A stretch of 49,576 nucleotides of DNA from Chara braunii (taxonomy: Eukaryota; Streptophyta; Charophyceae; Charales; Characeae). The notes below the pieces were generated by a model. It saw only the letters and a program-made list of their open reading frames with translations, did no database searches and was not told where the DNA came from. Shown piece by piece: positions 1-10,183 of the stretch (position 1 is the stretch's first letter; each line of letters begins with the position of its first letter). The position numbers and the translations under genes were made by a program. The stretch is from assembly GCA_003427395.1 (NCBI GenBank), contig BFEA01000508.1, positions 768,312 to 817,887 of the forward strand. Direction: 5' to 3'.

Positions 1-2654
1 GCTGCACAAGATTTTTACGGCAGTGGCATTGGATTTCAACGACAGTGGTGCGGGTGTGCTACCATTTGTTTTTGGCACGGTGGCAGCAACATTTGGTGGT
101 GGATCGTGCTGCTGACACGGGCGGTGGTGTCAACGCTAATTTTTATACTGGCAGCACGTCGGCGACATCATTATGAGGGAAGATTGATGCGGGTTTTGCA
201 TCAGTGGGGACAGTTTTGTGTGTGATCTGACGCTGGTGTTGCGAAGCAACCATGGTACCGTTGACGGCGCAGCAAGCAGTGGTCCGCATAATTTTTTTGT
301 GGTGCGTGACGGTTATGATGGATCTCAGTGTGGCCTAGAGGTTGGGCCAGCGCTGGTGCGTGGTTGAAACTGTGCGGTAGTGGTGCGTGGGCCGATGACA
401 TGAGGAGGACGCGAAGTGAGTGCTTGCGACAGTGACTATTGGAGTTGCAGCGCTTGCAGTCTACGCCAAAAGGACATCCTTATTTTTGGGAGGCTCACGG
501 CACATGCAGTTTCAACCACGGCCACCTTTATTTTTTTGGCGGCGCGCAGCGCAAGCGGGATTTGAGAGGGGGACCATCTAGTGCTGTAGCGGTAACGTGA
601 GACCGTCTGGGACCATTTTGGGACCAGGTGGGACTGAATTTCAAGATCGGAGCCGACAGATTGGGGTGGCTATTGTGAGCGTACGTGATACCAGGAGAAG
701 GCGTGGACTTGCGATTGGTTGAGAGTATCATTGGTGGGGAAAGTACAGTTGAGACTGTTAGGGCCCCGTGAGACTCGTTGTTGGGAACGCCCTCCTGGAG
801 GGTTATCTCACTTCAGTCTTTCAGTGGAGGTGACCTTGGCTCATAGGAGCACTTGAAGGGTGAGGTGGCTGTCGTTCAGTGAAACAACCACGAGTTGTGG
901 GGTTGTGAGCGGCATATTTTCGGCTTCAACGACGATCGTCTTTTCAACTTCGGCTGGAATATTTCTTGGCTTTCTTGAGTGAGTCGGATTAAACTTCACT
1001 CAAGGTCAGTTGAATGACTCAGATTTTCCTTCACACCTGTGTGAACCCGCACCTTGCTTGACCTTGTTGTTTTGAATGTTCAAAAGAAAGGGCAAGGGAA
1101 AGTTGGGTGAGTCATGCATGTGAATGGAAAAGTCTGACTTGAATAGAAAATTGTACTGTTTTCTTTTGAACTTGTTTTATTTGCATGTTGTGCAGGTAGG
1201 TAGGAGAATGCTTGCTATGGAGATTGACTTTGCCTATTTAGGATGGAGAAAAGGATTGTCATGCTTCTATCTTTCACCTGCGTGCATGACGAAAGTACTT
1301 GAATTCTGAAATGGGTAATTTCAACGGGTGCCATGGGAAAGAAAACTTGTGAATAAAATGAAAATGCAGTCAATTGGACTTAGCATGTTTCCAGGATTGA
1401 CACATTTCATTCAGAATGACCTTCTATATCTATACCTGTCAAAGTGATTCTCATTCTCTATCTCATTCAATTTCTTTACGTCTAAGTTACCATGAACCGA
1501 GAAGGGATGAGAATATGAAAACTACTTGTGGTGAGCGCGTTCCCTTTTCTCTAGGAAGTATCCAAGGTGGGGGTTCGTATGCTTTCGGAGCCGGCCCTGT
1601 TATCGACTTGGAGTGGACCCGACTCGTCGGGGGTGGTACTTTGCCGACTCGGTGGTGACGGCTCAACCTCTGAGATCTGGGTCTTCGGGCTCAGGCGAGG
1701 GGAAGGAGTATCCACAGACCACGTCCTAGAGAAAGAGGCATGCAACACATAAAGCAATACCCCTGATCAAGAATCACCCGCGAAGCAACCTATCATCCAG
1801 GAAGACTGAGAATGTATGGGGACATGCGTATGCGTGGTTAATCATTGGTCGACTTTAGTTGGAATAAATGACTTTGGCAGCGTCTCATCAAGTCAAAACT
1901 AAGGCAATCCGACTACCTTGTCGGCGACATCAAAGTTATTATCGGTAGTCAACTTCTTGTTGGCGATTGTATGATTGCTTTGTGGAATTCGACCCGGGGT
2001 GGTCGGATTGTGATTGATATCGTGTTGTTGGATGTACTATCGGATGATTCTGATTCTTTCAGTCATCTTTTTAGATTGGGCATGTTCCTGTCGACTATGA
2101 TCGACGATTTTTGGTGAAATTATGCGTGGTTGTTATAACTTTCCTTGTGATTGTGTGTTTAAGGGACTAGGATTAATTTTGTAGTTTTACACTTGGTTGA
2201 GACCGCCCTAGTCGACCGACGTCTGCTTCGCACCTAGGAGATCAGCGCCCTAGGAACGGACGGTGATCGGGTCCACTTGGCGTTAACCAAGCGTATCTAT
2301 ACTACGGCGAACGAGCAAACGCCCTCGGCTGACCTACCTCTCCAATTGCATCTAAAAGCTTTCGCATGTGGGTCAGTAGCTCGGTAGGGATACGCCCCTA
2401 AGGGTGGTGACAGCCCCTTAGGGAAGGTAGCTTATGCCCCGCGGGAACCTATCCAGTCGTAGGGGACCGCGGGATGTATTGCTGGCGCACCCGGCCAGAG
2501 CGGCGAGGGACGATGCGACCGTGTACCGTCTCGGCGGCTCGCGGGATTATTTATGCATCGTCCTAAGTTGTCTTTAAATGATTTTTATTTGTTTATCTCC
2601 TGCGTGACATGGCCGGGAGGACCCTCGTTCACGCGAGGGCCGATGCGCTCGACA
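1..2654 (+). mobile_element. 3' portion of the 5' LTR of a non-autonomous LTR element (LARD)
   Basis: Bases 1-547 repeat, at about 95% identity by eye, the sequence at 7052-7463 joined to 17108-17244, so they are one LTR copy and the latter is its partner. The right end is exact: it finishes GCTCGACA at 2654, then a GG spacer and a tRNA-Asp PBS. The last ~450 nt (about 2210-2654) are also related to the ends of the solo LTR (about 16700-17107) and, in reverse complement, of the minus-strand element (17245-17690). Shared blocks include AACGCCCTCGGCT and GCGTGACATGGCCGGGAGG. The LTR start lies left of the window. No credible protein gene is seen. The short open frames here are not conserved with the partner copy. 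Confidence 0.82.
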
Positions 2655-2656
2655 GG

Positions 2657-2674
2657 TGGCGCCGTTGCCGGGGA
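2657..2674 (+). other. Primer-binding site, tRNA-Asp
   Basis: TGGCGCCGTTGCCGGGGA is the exact complement of the last 18 nt of plant-type tRNA-Asp(GUC) including CCA. It starts 2 nt after the LTR end. The same 18 bases, with the same spacer, occur on the minus strand at 36625-36642. Confidence 0.93.
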
Positions 2675-3913
2675 TAACGGCAAACTACCGTTGTCCCTAG
2701 CGGAACGACATTCATGTATTTTGTCGTGTAATGGATTAATTAATCATAGTCTGAATTCTAAACGACAATTATTTTATTGTTATTGATTGATTTCGTATTA
2801 TTTTGTTTCCAAGGATTATATGCTCATTTTATTACGCATAATATCTCAGTTACTTTGAGTGATTGAGTTGGATGTAATTTGTTAATGTCCTAGTATTAAT
2901 TGAGTTATGCTATGATATTGTCTTAATGTTCATCGATATAATCTAAAACTTTTGAATATTGTGTTAATAGTTATTATCTTTCATGAATAATATTGTATAC
3001 TTTATCGTGAACTCTAAGGTATCCTTCGAGTTATAATTTTAGTGGATCGAAATTTTTGTGCAAATGATTGTATGTTGCAACCATTTTGGAAGTTGACAAC
3101 CAAACGTTGACTTTGTTTTGATATTGGTTTGTATAATTATTTAGCTATACATTTTATTTTAGAAGGGTGCATATTTTGATCGATCTGTTTGCCCGGATTC
3201 CCATTCATTTCGAGATTATCCGCTTTAGTGACGCACTTCTATGATTGAAGACATCTAAACTACTGTTGAAGATTATTTAGCTCGGGTCATTATGAAATTT
3301 CATGTGAAAGCATTTGTCGTAAGTTGTATTGTTATGCATGAATATTTTTGAAGTAAGTTTTGAATGCGTTATCATGTCACGACAAATTTTTGATGGATTT
3401 GTGAGCTCTGTAGGTGGTAGTGAGGCCCACGCCGGAGCTACGCTCCTGGTCCATAGTGGGATGTTGTTTTTTGTACCCTATGTAGTTTAAGGGAAGGAGG
3501 ACTACACTATCACTAAAAGGGAGGAAAGTGTTGATGTCTTGTTAGAATGATGCTTGTAGGGTAGCCGACTATTGTTTGGCATGAGGGGAGGAGTGGCTAC
3601 CTAACCTTGTGTCACGCATGGTCACCGTACCTCTATGATCGGGGTCTAGCCAACCTCGGTCATGTGAGGTGGGGTTGTTCTACTCTACATGCAGAGNACT
3701 AATGAGATCAAAGACACTGGAATCGGAGGGAATGTGGTGAGGCTCGAATCTAAAGCGGGGCTTGATGTCGAGATGTTATCCCTTAAAGAGGATTATACCA
3801 CTCCTCGGCGCATATCACAGAAAGATCGAGAACATCTGACATGATATAAACTATAGTAAGTTCACTGTAATAATTTCATGGTGCAACTCGGATTAATAGG
3901 GGAACTTATTTGT

Positions 3914-4356
3914 GACAGGGTAACCGGTCATGAATTGCGTTCTCCTTCATTTGGACATTGAATGAAAAAGAGAGGACTTCGTCTGCGACAGGGGAACCTG
4001 TCTTGATCAGAGTTTTCCTCCGACCTTTGAGGGGTATATCTGCGGCAAGGCAATCTGTCTTGATCGGATTTCCTTCCAAAGATTAATTGAGAGCAGTTCG
4101 TCTGCGGCAGGGAAACCTGTCTTGATCAACGTTTTGTTCTCAACTTGAGGTAGAGAGGAACTTGTCTGCGGCAGGGAAACCTGTCTTGATCGACATTTTC
4201 TTCTGAGAGAGAGAAGAGTTCATTTGCGGCGGGATAACCATCTTGATCAATGTTTTCTTCTAAAATAAAGGAGTTCGTTTGCGATAGCAAAATCTGTCTT
4301 GATCAATGTTCTCCTTTGTTCCTTGTAAGAGTATGCCTGCGACAGGGAGACCTGTC
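3914..4356 (+). repeat. Tandem array of eight hairpin units with GNRA-type loops
   Basis: Eight units of 55-73 bp each hold a 16-nt hairpin, usually followed by TTGATC. Hairpins start at 3914, 3987, 4044, 4106, 4170, 4228, 4283 and 4341. The stem is typically GACAGG or GGCAGG pairing with CCTGTC. Loops in order are GTAA, GGAA, GCAA, GAAA, GAAA, a degenerate GATAA, a larger CAAAAT, and GAGA. Six of eight are GNRA tetraloops of five different sequences. The unit at 4283 changes its stem to GATAG with CTGTC, which still pairs. The pattern is seen directly. An RNA role, such as packaging or dimerisation, is inference. Confidence 0.85.
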
Positions 4357-4709
4357 TTGATCAGTGCGCTCTTCAATGACTTATATAAAAAAAAAAGGGT
4401 TGCGACATGAATTATTACACATATATACGACTCCAGGAGGTTGATACATTCGAAAGACCCGTCAAGGGGTCAATCATGACTCGAAAGACCTATCAGGGGG
4501 TTAATCCTGCTTTTTTTGGATAAATGATAGTATCAACTGAATGGATGTACCTTGGAACAAGTCAGAGGGCTCCCAACACCATTATATGAGACAAAACTTT
4601 CTTGAGTGGTAATCTATGGAAGAAGGCTTCGACTTAATTTTTAGTGGATTATGGAATTGTTGTGTATTATGTTCATTTTATAAAACCCTGACCTCTATTT
4701 TGATGGTGA

Positions 4710-4725
4710 ACGACGGGGAAGTCGT
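4710..4725 (+). other. Conserved hairpin upstream of the LARD 3' LTR
   Basis: A 5-bp stem ACGAC/GTCGT encloses the loop GGGGAA, with 20 nt between it and the LTR start. The coding element has GCGAC/GTCGC around GGGGAC at 25054-25069 on the minus strand, 19 nt from its own 3' LTR. The outer base pair changes A-T to G-C. The GGGGA loop sits where a polypurine tract would be expected, but no classical tract is present. Confidence 0.6.
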
Positions 4726-4752
4726 CCAATGGGGTCCGGAAATGCTGTCGAG

Positions 4753-4778
4753 GCAAATACCCTTGTCAGGGTATTTGC
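4753..4778. repeat. LTR-terminal palindrome
   Basis: A perfect 11-bp inverted repeat (arm GCAAATACCCT, loop TGTC) starts 8 nt inside the LTR. Shorter versions with the loop AC lie at the same place in the solo LTR (about 7474-7493, 9-bp arms) and in the minus-strand 3' LTR (about 25005-25024, 8-bp arms). Confidence 0.85.
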
Positions 4779-5321
4779 CGGGGTTTTTCAACGTCGGACG
4801 TCGTCCGACTTCTGTGTTGAATTGAAGGACTTGATGAGACGATGTTTGCCAAAAGTTATTCAGACCTGATCTATGACTAACATATTAAAAGTTCGAACGT
4901 TAGTCCGAACGCGTATGGCGTCCAGGAGTAACGGATGTGAAAGGTGATGCTCTGTTTTGTCGAAGTCGCAGGTATGTGTGGACATGGGAACGGTAAAACT
5001 ATACCTATTCCATCTAAAATAACAGCCGTGCGATTCAGGGCCTGAATGGGCTAAAAAGGGAGGATGCATCAGGTATAGGGCGCTACGCAGAAGGAATGGG
5101 GAGTTTTTGCCGCGGAGTGTGACATCGAGCCACGGGGCTGATAGGCCGATGTCACGCGGCCTGCCAACGGTGTAAGGCCTGCCAGCAAGGCCTTCAAGGC
5201 CACGGGCAGGCAGGTACGGCCTACCGAGCCACAGGCAGGTACGGCCTGTAAGGCCACGATATGGGGGATAGGGAAAGGAACAACTGTTCTTGTAGAAGAG
5301 CAGCTCCTATCACTGTCGTGA

Positions 5322-5393
5322 TAGAAGCTAGCCCAGTAGGTTATAGCAGGTGACTCATACCCAGCAGGTACTGGGATCGAAGCCAAAATACCG
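5322..5393 (+). other. tRNA-like segment with A and B boxes
   Basis: TAGCCCAGTAGG (5329-5340) fits a Pol III A box. GGATCGAAGCC (5374-5384) fits a degenerate B box at normal tRNA spacing. CTCAT at 5354-5358 sits where an anticodon loop would be and recalls tRNA-Met. The acceptor stem does not pair well, so this is a decayed or tRNA-derived segment, not a working tRNA. Related segments occupy similar LTR positions at 8114-8184 (plus), 24485-24557 (minus) and 43832-43904 (minus). Confidence 0.5.
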
Positions 5394-6503
5394 CTCCCTT
5401 GGGCTAGCTCCTTTTGGAGCTGGCCACTCTGCTTTCGGTGCGGTTGATGTCGACCGTCGATCGGGAAGATCGCACGGCCGAGATCGGCCGCGCGTGGGTC
5501 AGTATGGCCCCTGTGCAATGGGAAATGATAAAAAAAAAAAAAAAAAAAAGGGTTCTACGTGAAGTGCCAGTTGGCACGATCGGACAGATGGGGACTTAGT
5601 CCCCATGGATTGTGACAAGTGCCCGTTTTCACGGGCTGCCATATTCTTCTTTGTTTTTTCTTCTCTTATTTTATTTCCTCAGATTTTTTGTTAGATTTGC
5701 TTTGTAGTTTTTTTTTTTGGTTGTTAGAAAATTAGTAAGTGCCCGTTCGTTTTGACGAACGGGCTGCTTCTCCCTTTGATGGGAGGAGCAAAGTTGAATG
5801 AATCTACCGCGCGATCACGGCCTTGTTCGGGCGTGGGGTTTAGGACCTTGTACCTGTNTTACGAGGGNCTCTCTGCACACATTTTNGGTGGTTCCAGTCG
5901 CGGCGGACGGTCACGACCGTCGGTTGCAGAGAGAGAGAGAGAACGAGGTGACCCTTTGAGTCCCCTCTGGTCTATAGGGGAAGATCTGCGCCCGTTTGCT
6001 TGAAAAACGGGNTGCAGATCGTCGCCTGTCCCTGACACCAATTGCGTCCGGGTACGNGCGNACGCAGCAAGGGTAAAAAGACCCTGNTGAGCTTGACTTA
6101 GGCTCTGCGAAGTGACTAGGAGGGGACTTGTTTTGGGGAAACGAGTTGCCCCTGCACAGGGTAGATGCAGGGGGTGAAAAGTAGATGGGAGGAAAAGGAG
6201 AGAAGGGGAAAACGGCGGCGAACATGGTCGCGGCCGTAGAACAGGTGCAGCGCCTAGAAGGTTCTAGGGGCTGATGAGACTGTGCCTGTTCGTTTCTAGA
6301 ACAGGCGATAGTCTGGCTGAATACAACCATTTCGAGAGGCACCTGGCCTGGGAAACGACCAGGTGCTCCAGGGAACTGATGACCCTGGTTCCCCCAAGGG
6401 GAAACCAAGGCACANGACTCCTGACCATTGATTTAGATCAAGGGCTAGGAGCTCTGACAAATTTTACTTGGCAGTGGGCAAAGCAGTTGCCCACTTACCT
6501 TTA

Positions 6504-6522
6504 GCTGGCTATAAAAGCCAGC
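6504..6522 (+). promoter_or_regulatory. TATA element inside a palindrome
   Basis: TATAAAA (6510-6516) lies across the centre of a perfect palindrome with 7-bp arms GCTGGCT/AGCCAGC. A separate 8-bp hairpin (6474-6494) lies just upstream. It is a likely core promoter of the LARD LTR, with transcription expected to start near 6540 (inference). Confidence 0.55.
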
Positions 6523-7459
6523 ACTCCACCCAACAGCCTCACACTTGTGGCAGTGCTGCTGGGCCATTCACCTGAGTGAATGCTGGCTGGCTGCTACTAT
6601 GGGGTGGTGCTGCTGGAGGGGAGGAAGTGCTGCTAGTAGTGGAGGTCTGCAGGTCGGAGGAGGATTGCTGGAGGTGGCCATAGTTGTGAAACACAACCAT
6701 AGCCGCCAACTAAGCAAGAGGGGAAAAGAGAGACAGCCATAGCCGCCAACTAAGCAAGAGGGGGAAAAGAGAGGCTGCCATAGCCGCCGCTTCACTTGGT
6801 GAAGTGCAGGGCAGGTGCTGCCTGGACTGCGTGGCTGCGACAACTGTTTTTTGTTGCGGTGCAGGGGAGGCTCTGCCCGTTTTGCGCGGAGGCGGCAGGT
6901 CTTTGGCAAGCGGTGCAGGGGAGGGTCTGCCCGTTTTACACGGCGGCGGCAGTGTATCTTTGCCAGTGCTGCGGGAACGCTGCCGAAATGTTTCGGCAGC
7001 AGCTGTGCGTTCTGGGTAGTGGCGCGGAAGCGCTGCCGAGATTTTGCGACGGCTGCACAAGATTTTTACGGCAGTGGCATTGGATTTCAACGACAGTGGT
7101 GCGGGTGTGCTACCATTTGTTTTTGGCACGGTGGCAGCAACATTTGATGGTGGATCGTGCTGCTGAGACGGGCGGTGGTGTCAACGCTAATTTTTGTACT
7201 GGCAGCACGTTGGCGACATTATTATGAGGGAAGATTGATGCGGGTTTTGTGTCAGTGGGGACAGTTTTGTGTGTGATCTGACGCTGGTGTTGCGAAGCAG
7301 CCATGGTACTGTTGACAGCGCAGCAAGCAGTGGTCCGCATATTTTTTTTGTGGTGCGTGACGGTTATGATGGATCTCAGTGTGGCCTAGAGGTTGGGCCA
7401 GCGCTGGTGCATGGTTCAAATTGTGCGGTAGTGGTGCGTGGGCCGATGACATGAGGAGG

Positions 7460-7463
7460 ACGT
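7460..7463. other. Left target-site duplication of the solo LTR
   Basis: ACGT directly precedes the LTR start and is repeated at 17108-17111. The uninserted partner LTR reads ACGC at 409-412, then continues as the sequence found after 17111. Confidence 0.75.
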
Positions 7464-8113
7464 TGTCGGCCCGAATACCCTTACAAGGGTATTTGGGCAC
7501 GTTTTTGCAGCTCGGAGGAAGAACGCCTCTGGCGATATCTAGGGGCGTGTCCCATTTGTATTGATTAGAGAGTGTGTGGGCGTGAACTCGTGGGCACGCG
7601 TTAGCCCGACCTAATCTGGATCGAGGACGGGCCGTAAGGCACCGGTAGAGAAAGTTAGTGCTAGGCTAGAGCTTCTGAGGCGGTCGCAGCCTCGCACGCA
7701 CGGGCTAAAGTAAGGACGGCGTCGCCTAGACCAGGTGGGGCGGTGACTAGAGGAGGGTGTTGTCTGACTTAGTAGAGGCCGACGTGCAAAACGGCGCCGT
7801 GTGGGATACTCGTGGGCACTAGGATGACCATGCCTAGTCTATAGTATGAGCCGCCGCTGGGAGCGGCACGACCTAGAGTGAAAGTCCGGGGGTTGTCGGC
7901 GAGCGGCGAAAAGAGGGACGGTCACGGCGGGCTATGAGAGCCTCGGGTCGTGACCGCGGCATGGAGGGGCAATGGACATAGTGAGCCAAGCGGAGCCCAG
8001 CCCCGAGGCAGCCAGCACGACATTGCGTGGTCTGAGGCGCCAACAATAAATCGAACCGATGGCCTATGATACTCTGCTGCAGGCCGAACTAACGGGCACC
8101 ACCTGTGCCAGGC

Positions 8114-8184
8114 TGGGGCTTAGCCCTATAGGTTATGTCATTAGATTACCACCAGGTGGATCCCGGGATCAAGGCCAAAGCAGA
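8114..8184 (+). other. tRNA-like segment in the solo LTR
   Basis: TAGCCCTATAGG (8121-8132) matches the A box of the minus-strand LTR segment. GGGATCAAGGC (8165-8175) is a decayed B box. It lies ~650 nt from the LTR start, upstream of the U6-like segment, as in the minus-strand LTR. Confidence 0.4.
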
Positions 8185-8545
8185 GCGGTGGGGCAGCGGA
8201 GCATGTCGAAGGAGAAGGCTGAGGGGTTGAGGGTCCCGCTGGACTATCCCTTTTGGTTTGTGCGGGGGGTTCTGACCGCGGGCCCGAGAGGTGAGGCCGA
8301 GGCCTGGGTACCAACGGTCCTCTCCCGCATCCGGGTTTTACCCCTTTTTTATTTTTCTGAGTTTGACTTTTTTTTATATATTTTATTTTTATTTTTTTTA
8401 CTTTCTTCATTTTCCTATTGTTGTTGTTATCTGAGAATGAGGTCTTGTACCAGCGTCGGGGCCTGCAGAAAGCCCCAAGGGCATCGTTCAGTGGAGACAC
8501 CCATGAACTGCTGGGCTACTGCGGGGCTACCGCTATCAGGGAACA

Positions 8546-8619
8546 GTCCTTCGGGACATCCGTTAAAATTGGAACGATACAGAGCAGATTAGCATGGCCC
8601 GCGGCATGCTGATGAGGGG
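8546..8619 (+). pseudogene. U6 snRNA-derived segment in the solo LTR
   Basis: The run from GTCCTTCGGGACATCC through ATTGGAACGATACAGAG and GATTAGCATGGCCC follows U6 snRNA from its 5' hairpin through the ACAGAG box and the AGC triad region. There are only a few changes over about 55 nt. After 8600 the match fades (GCGGCATGCTGATG instead of CTGCGCAAGGATG). The base after the ACAGAG core is C, not A. The U6 identity is from knowledge of this highly conserved RNA. The segment is probably non-functional. Confidence 0.85.
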
Positions 8620-10141
8620 ATGTACCCAACCATGTCTGCTGCCTCTCTTTGGTTTGGACCTGGCGGGAGTCGATTCTGGGGTCAAGAATTTGTATTCTTA
8701 CCCCACCAGGTTGGGTCACCGGGCCTGATCCTCAGACCATGGTTGGTAGGCTGGTGGCCCTTACTTGACAGGCTGGGCCTGTTTTCTGTATTTCAGACCG
8801 ACTGTTTTTGTTTTGTTTCTCTTTTTCTTCTTCCGCTTTTTATTGGAATTAGGTAGGTCCATGGGTTTGTTTGTTTCTGTTTTTATTATTTTCCATTTTC
8901 TCCCCTTTTTTTTTCTCTCTCCCTTTGTAGAGGTTCCCATCTAGGTGCATGTAGGGGGGGACTTGGAAGACTGGCCGTAGATTTGGCAGTATGGATGGAC
9001 AGATAGGCTGGAAGGGGAACTGCTGAGAGAGTTCGAGTAGAAAAGGTTGAGGGACGACGACGAAGGGGTTCCGGCTGGTTGTATTCTCATGACGAATTCG
9101 GTGGAGAGCACGTCGCTCCCCGCTGCGCTATTCTGGTGGGCGCATATGTAGGGCATCTTCCTCGTGCCCCTCTGACCGCCATGGCTGGGGTGGGGCAGTG
9201 CTATTGGCGATAGAACAGAGCACGCCATCTACAGAGGGGTAGAGGTAGAGGCAGCAGAACGGTGGGAAGAAGGAGCACGAACCTGGTTGGGGTCCGGCCC
9301 AGGTACATCAAAGTAGAAGGATGGTGTGCCACTATGGGATAGTGGGCTAGAGGTGGTGGTGCTGGGGATAGCAGCGCGGCGACAGTGAAGTACGTCCCAT
9401 GGTTCGCTGGTTGGTAGGGAGGCAGATGCACCTGGGCACGATTTAGCGCCAGGTACAGCTAGAGGTAAGGGAGGAGAAGGCAGCGAGACAAATGGGGGCT
9501 ATGGCGGGAGTAAGCTACTATACCCTGCTCGTGCTCTGGCGAAAACAAATAGGGGGCGAGTAGACCCGGGTTCTTGGACCGGGCGAGCATAGTGGTAGTG
9601 GTCGTTCGGGTGTTAGTTAGGTAGGAGATGAGTTAGATGAGAAAAGACGGGCGCTGAGATGGCGACAAGAGTGGTGGGGTAAAAAACTGAAACTCATGTA
9701 ACTCGCCCGTTTCTTGAGGGAAATAGGCGAGTGAGGATTCGATTCCAGGGTTTCGAGGCAAGGCGAGGCTGATGGCGGGGTTGGATCTCACGTAGGATGA
9801 ANGGATTAAGCAGTATCTGTGGTATAGGCTGCGCGGCCATGGTGAGAGGGAATCCGGAGAGCGATAAGAAGGGCGCAGGGGCTGTCAAGAAACAGAGAAA
9901 GGAGAGGTGATTGGAGCAGCAAGAGGGGTGACGAGACGGAGGAGAAAGGGTAGAAAGGGAGGAGTAGGATTGAAAGAGGAAGAACGAAATACTTACCTGG
10001 CGGGGGTGGAGCATCCAGCGGTCGAGCACCTGGCCATGTTCTAGTAGGAGGTTCATTTCATATTCGCCCGGATTCGGGCGTAGAAGTAGCATTTGCACCT
10101 TTCCGTGATCCAGCGAAAGATTCCTTCCTACTTGCTCAGCC

Positions 10142-10144
<3 letters not shown>

Positions 10145-10179
<35 letters not shown>
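10145..10179. repeat. (GA)n microsatellite
   Basis: About 17 GA dinucleotides inside the solo LTR. The surrounding stretch (8620-13180) holds no gene that I can support. Confidence 0.95.

Positions 10180-10183
<4 letters not shown>

Larger units (their letters stand above)
2655..4745 (+). mobile_element. Non-coding internal domain of the LARD
   Basis: This 2.1 kb lies between an LTR 3' end with PBS and the next LTR start (TGTCGAGG at 4746). No Gag or Pol coding is present. The middle (about 2740-3400) is clearly AT-rich compared with the GC-rich LTRs. The first ~40 nt after the PBS match the leader of the coding element on the minus strand at about 36585-36624. The right third holds a tandem hairpin array (3914-4356), and the last 36 nt hold a hairpin conserved with the coding element. 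Retention of only terminal, leader and structured parts is what a trans-mobilised derivative would need (inference). Confidence 0.78.
5302..7000 (+). repeat. Hairpin-dense segment of the LARD LTR
   Basis: Many short inverted repeats of unrelated sequence follow each other. Perfect or near-perfect examples are 5307-5324 (7-bp arms), 5402-5425 (10-bp arms, loop TTTT), 5564-5577, 5588-5606 (8 bp), 5741-5764 (9 bp), 6253-6268, 6284-6306 (8 bp), 6474-6494 (8 bp), 6565-6582 and 6979-7000 (10 bp, GCTGCCGAAA arm). The stems differ from one another, so this is not one amplified palindrome. A homopolymer A tract of about 20 bases lies near 5530-5549. Confidence 0.7.
4746..7463 (+). mobile_element. 3' LTR of the LARD, first segment
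   Basis: Begins TGTCGAGGC, matching the LTR starts at 7464 (plus) and 25034 (minus). It holds a terminal palindrome, a tRNA-like segment, a long run of perfect hairpins and a TATA element. From 7052 onward it repeats bases 1-414 of the window. It is interrupted after 7463 by the solo LTR and resumes at 17108. Using the partner copy for the missing part, full length would be about 5 kb. No protein gene is credible. Scattered single Ns mark uncertain bases between 5858 and 6415. Confidence 0.85.

Noticed and set aside
5322-5393. Functional tRNA-Met gene
   Set aside because: A and B boxes and a CAT-like anticodon are present, but the acceptor and anticodon stems do not pair fully.
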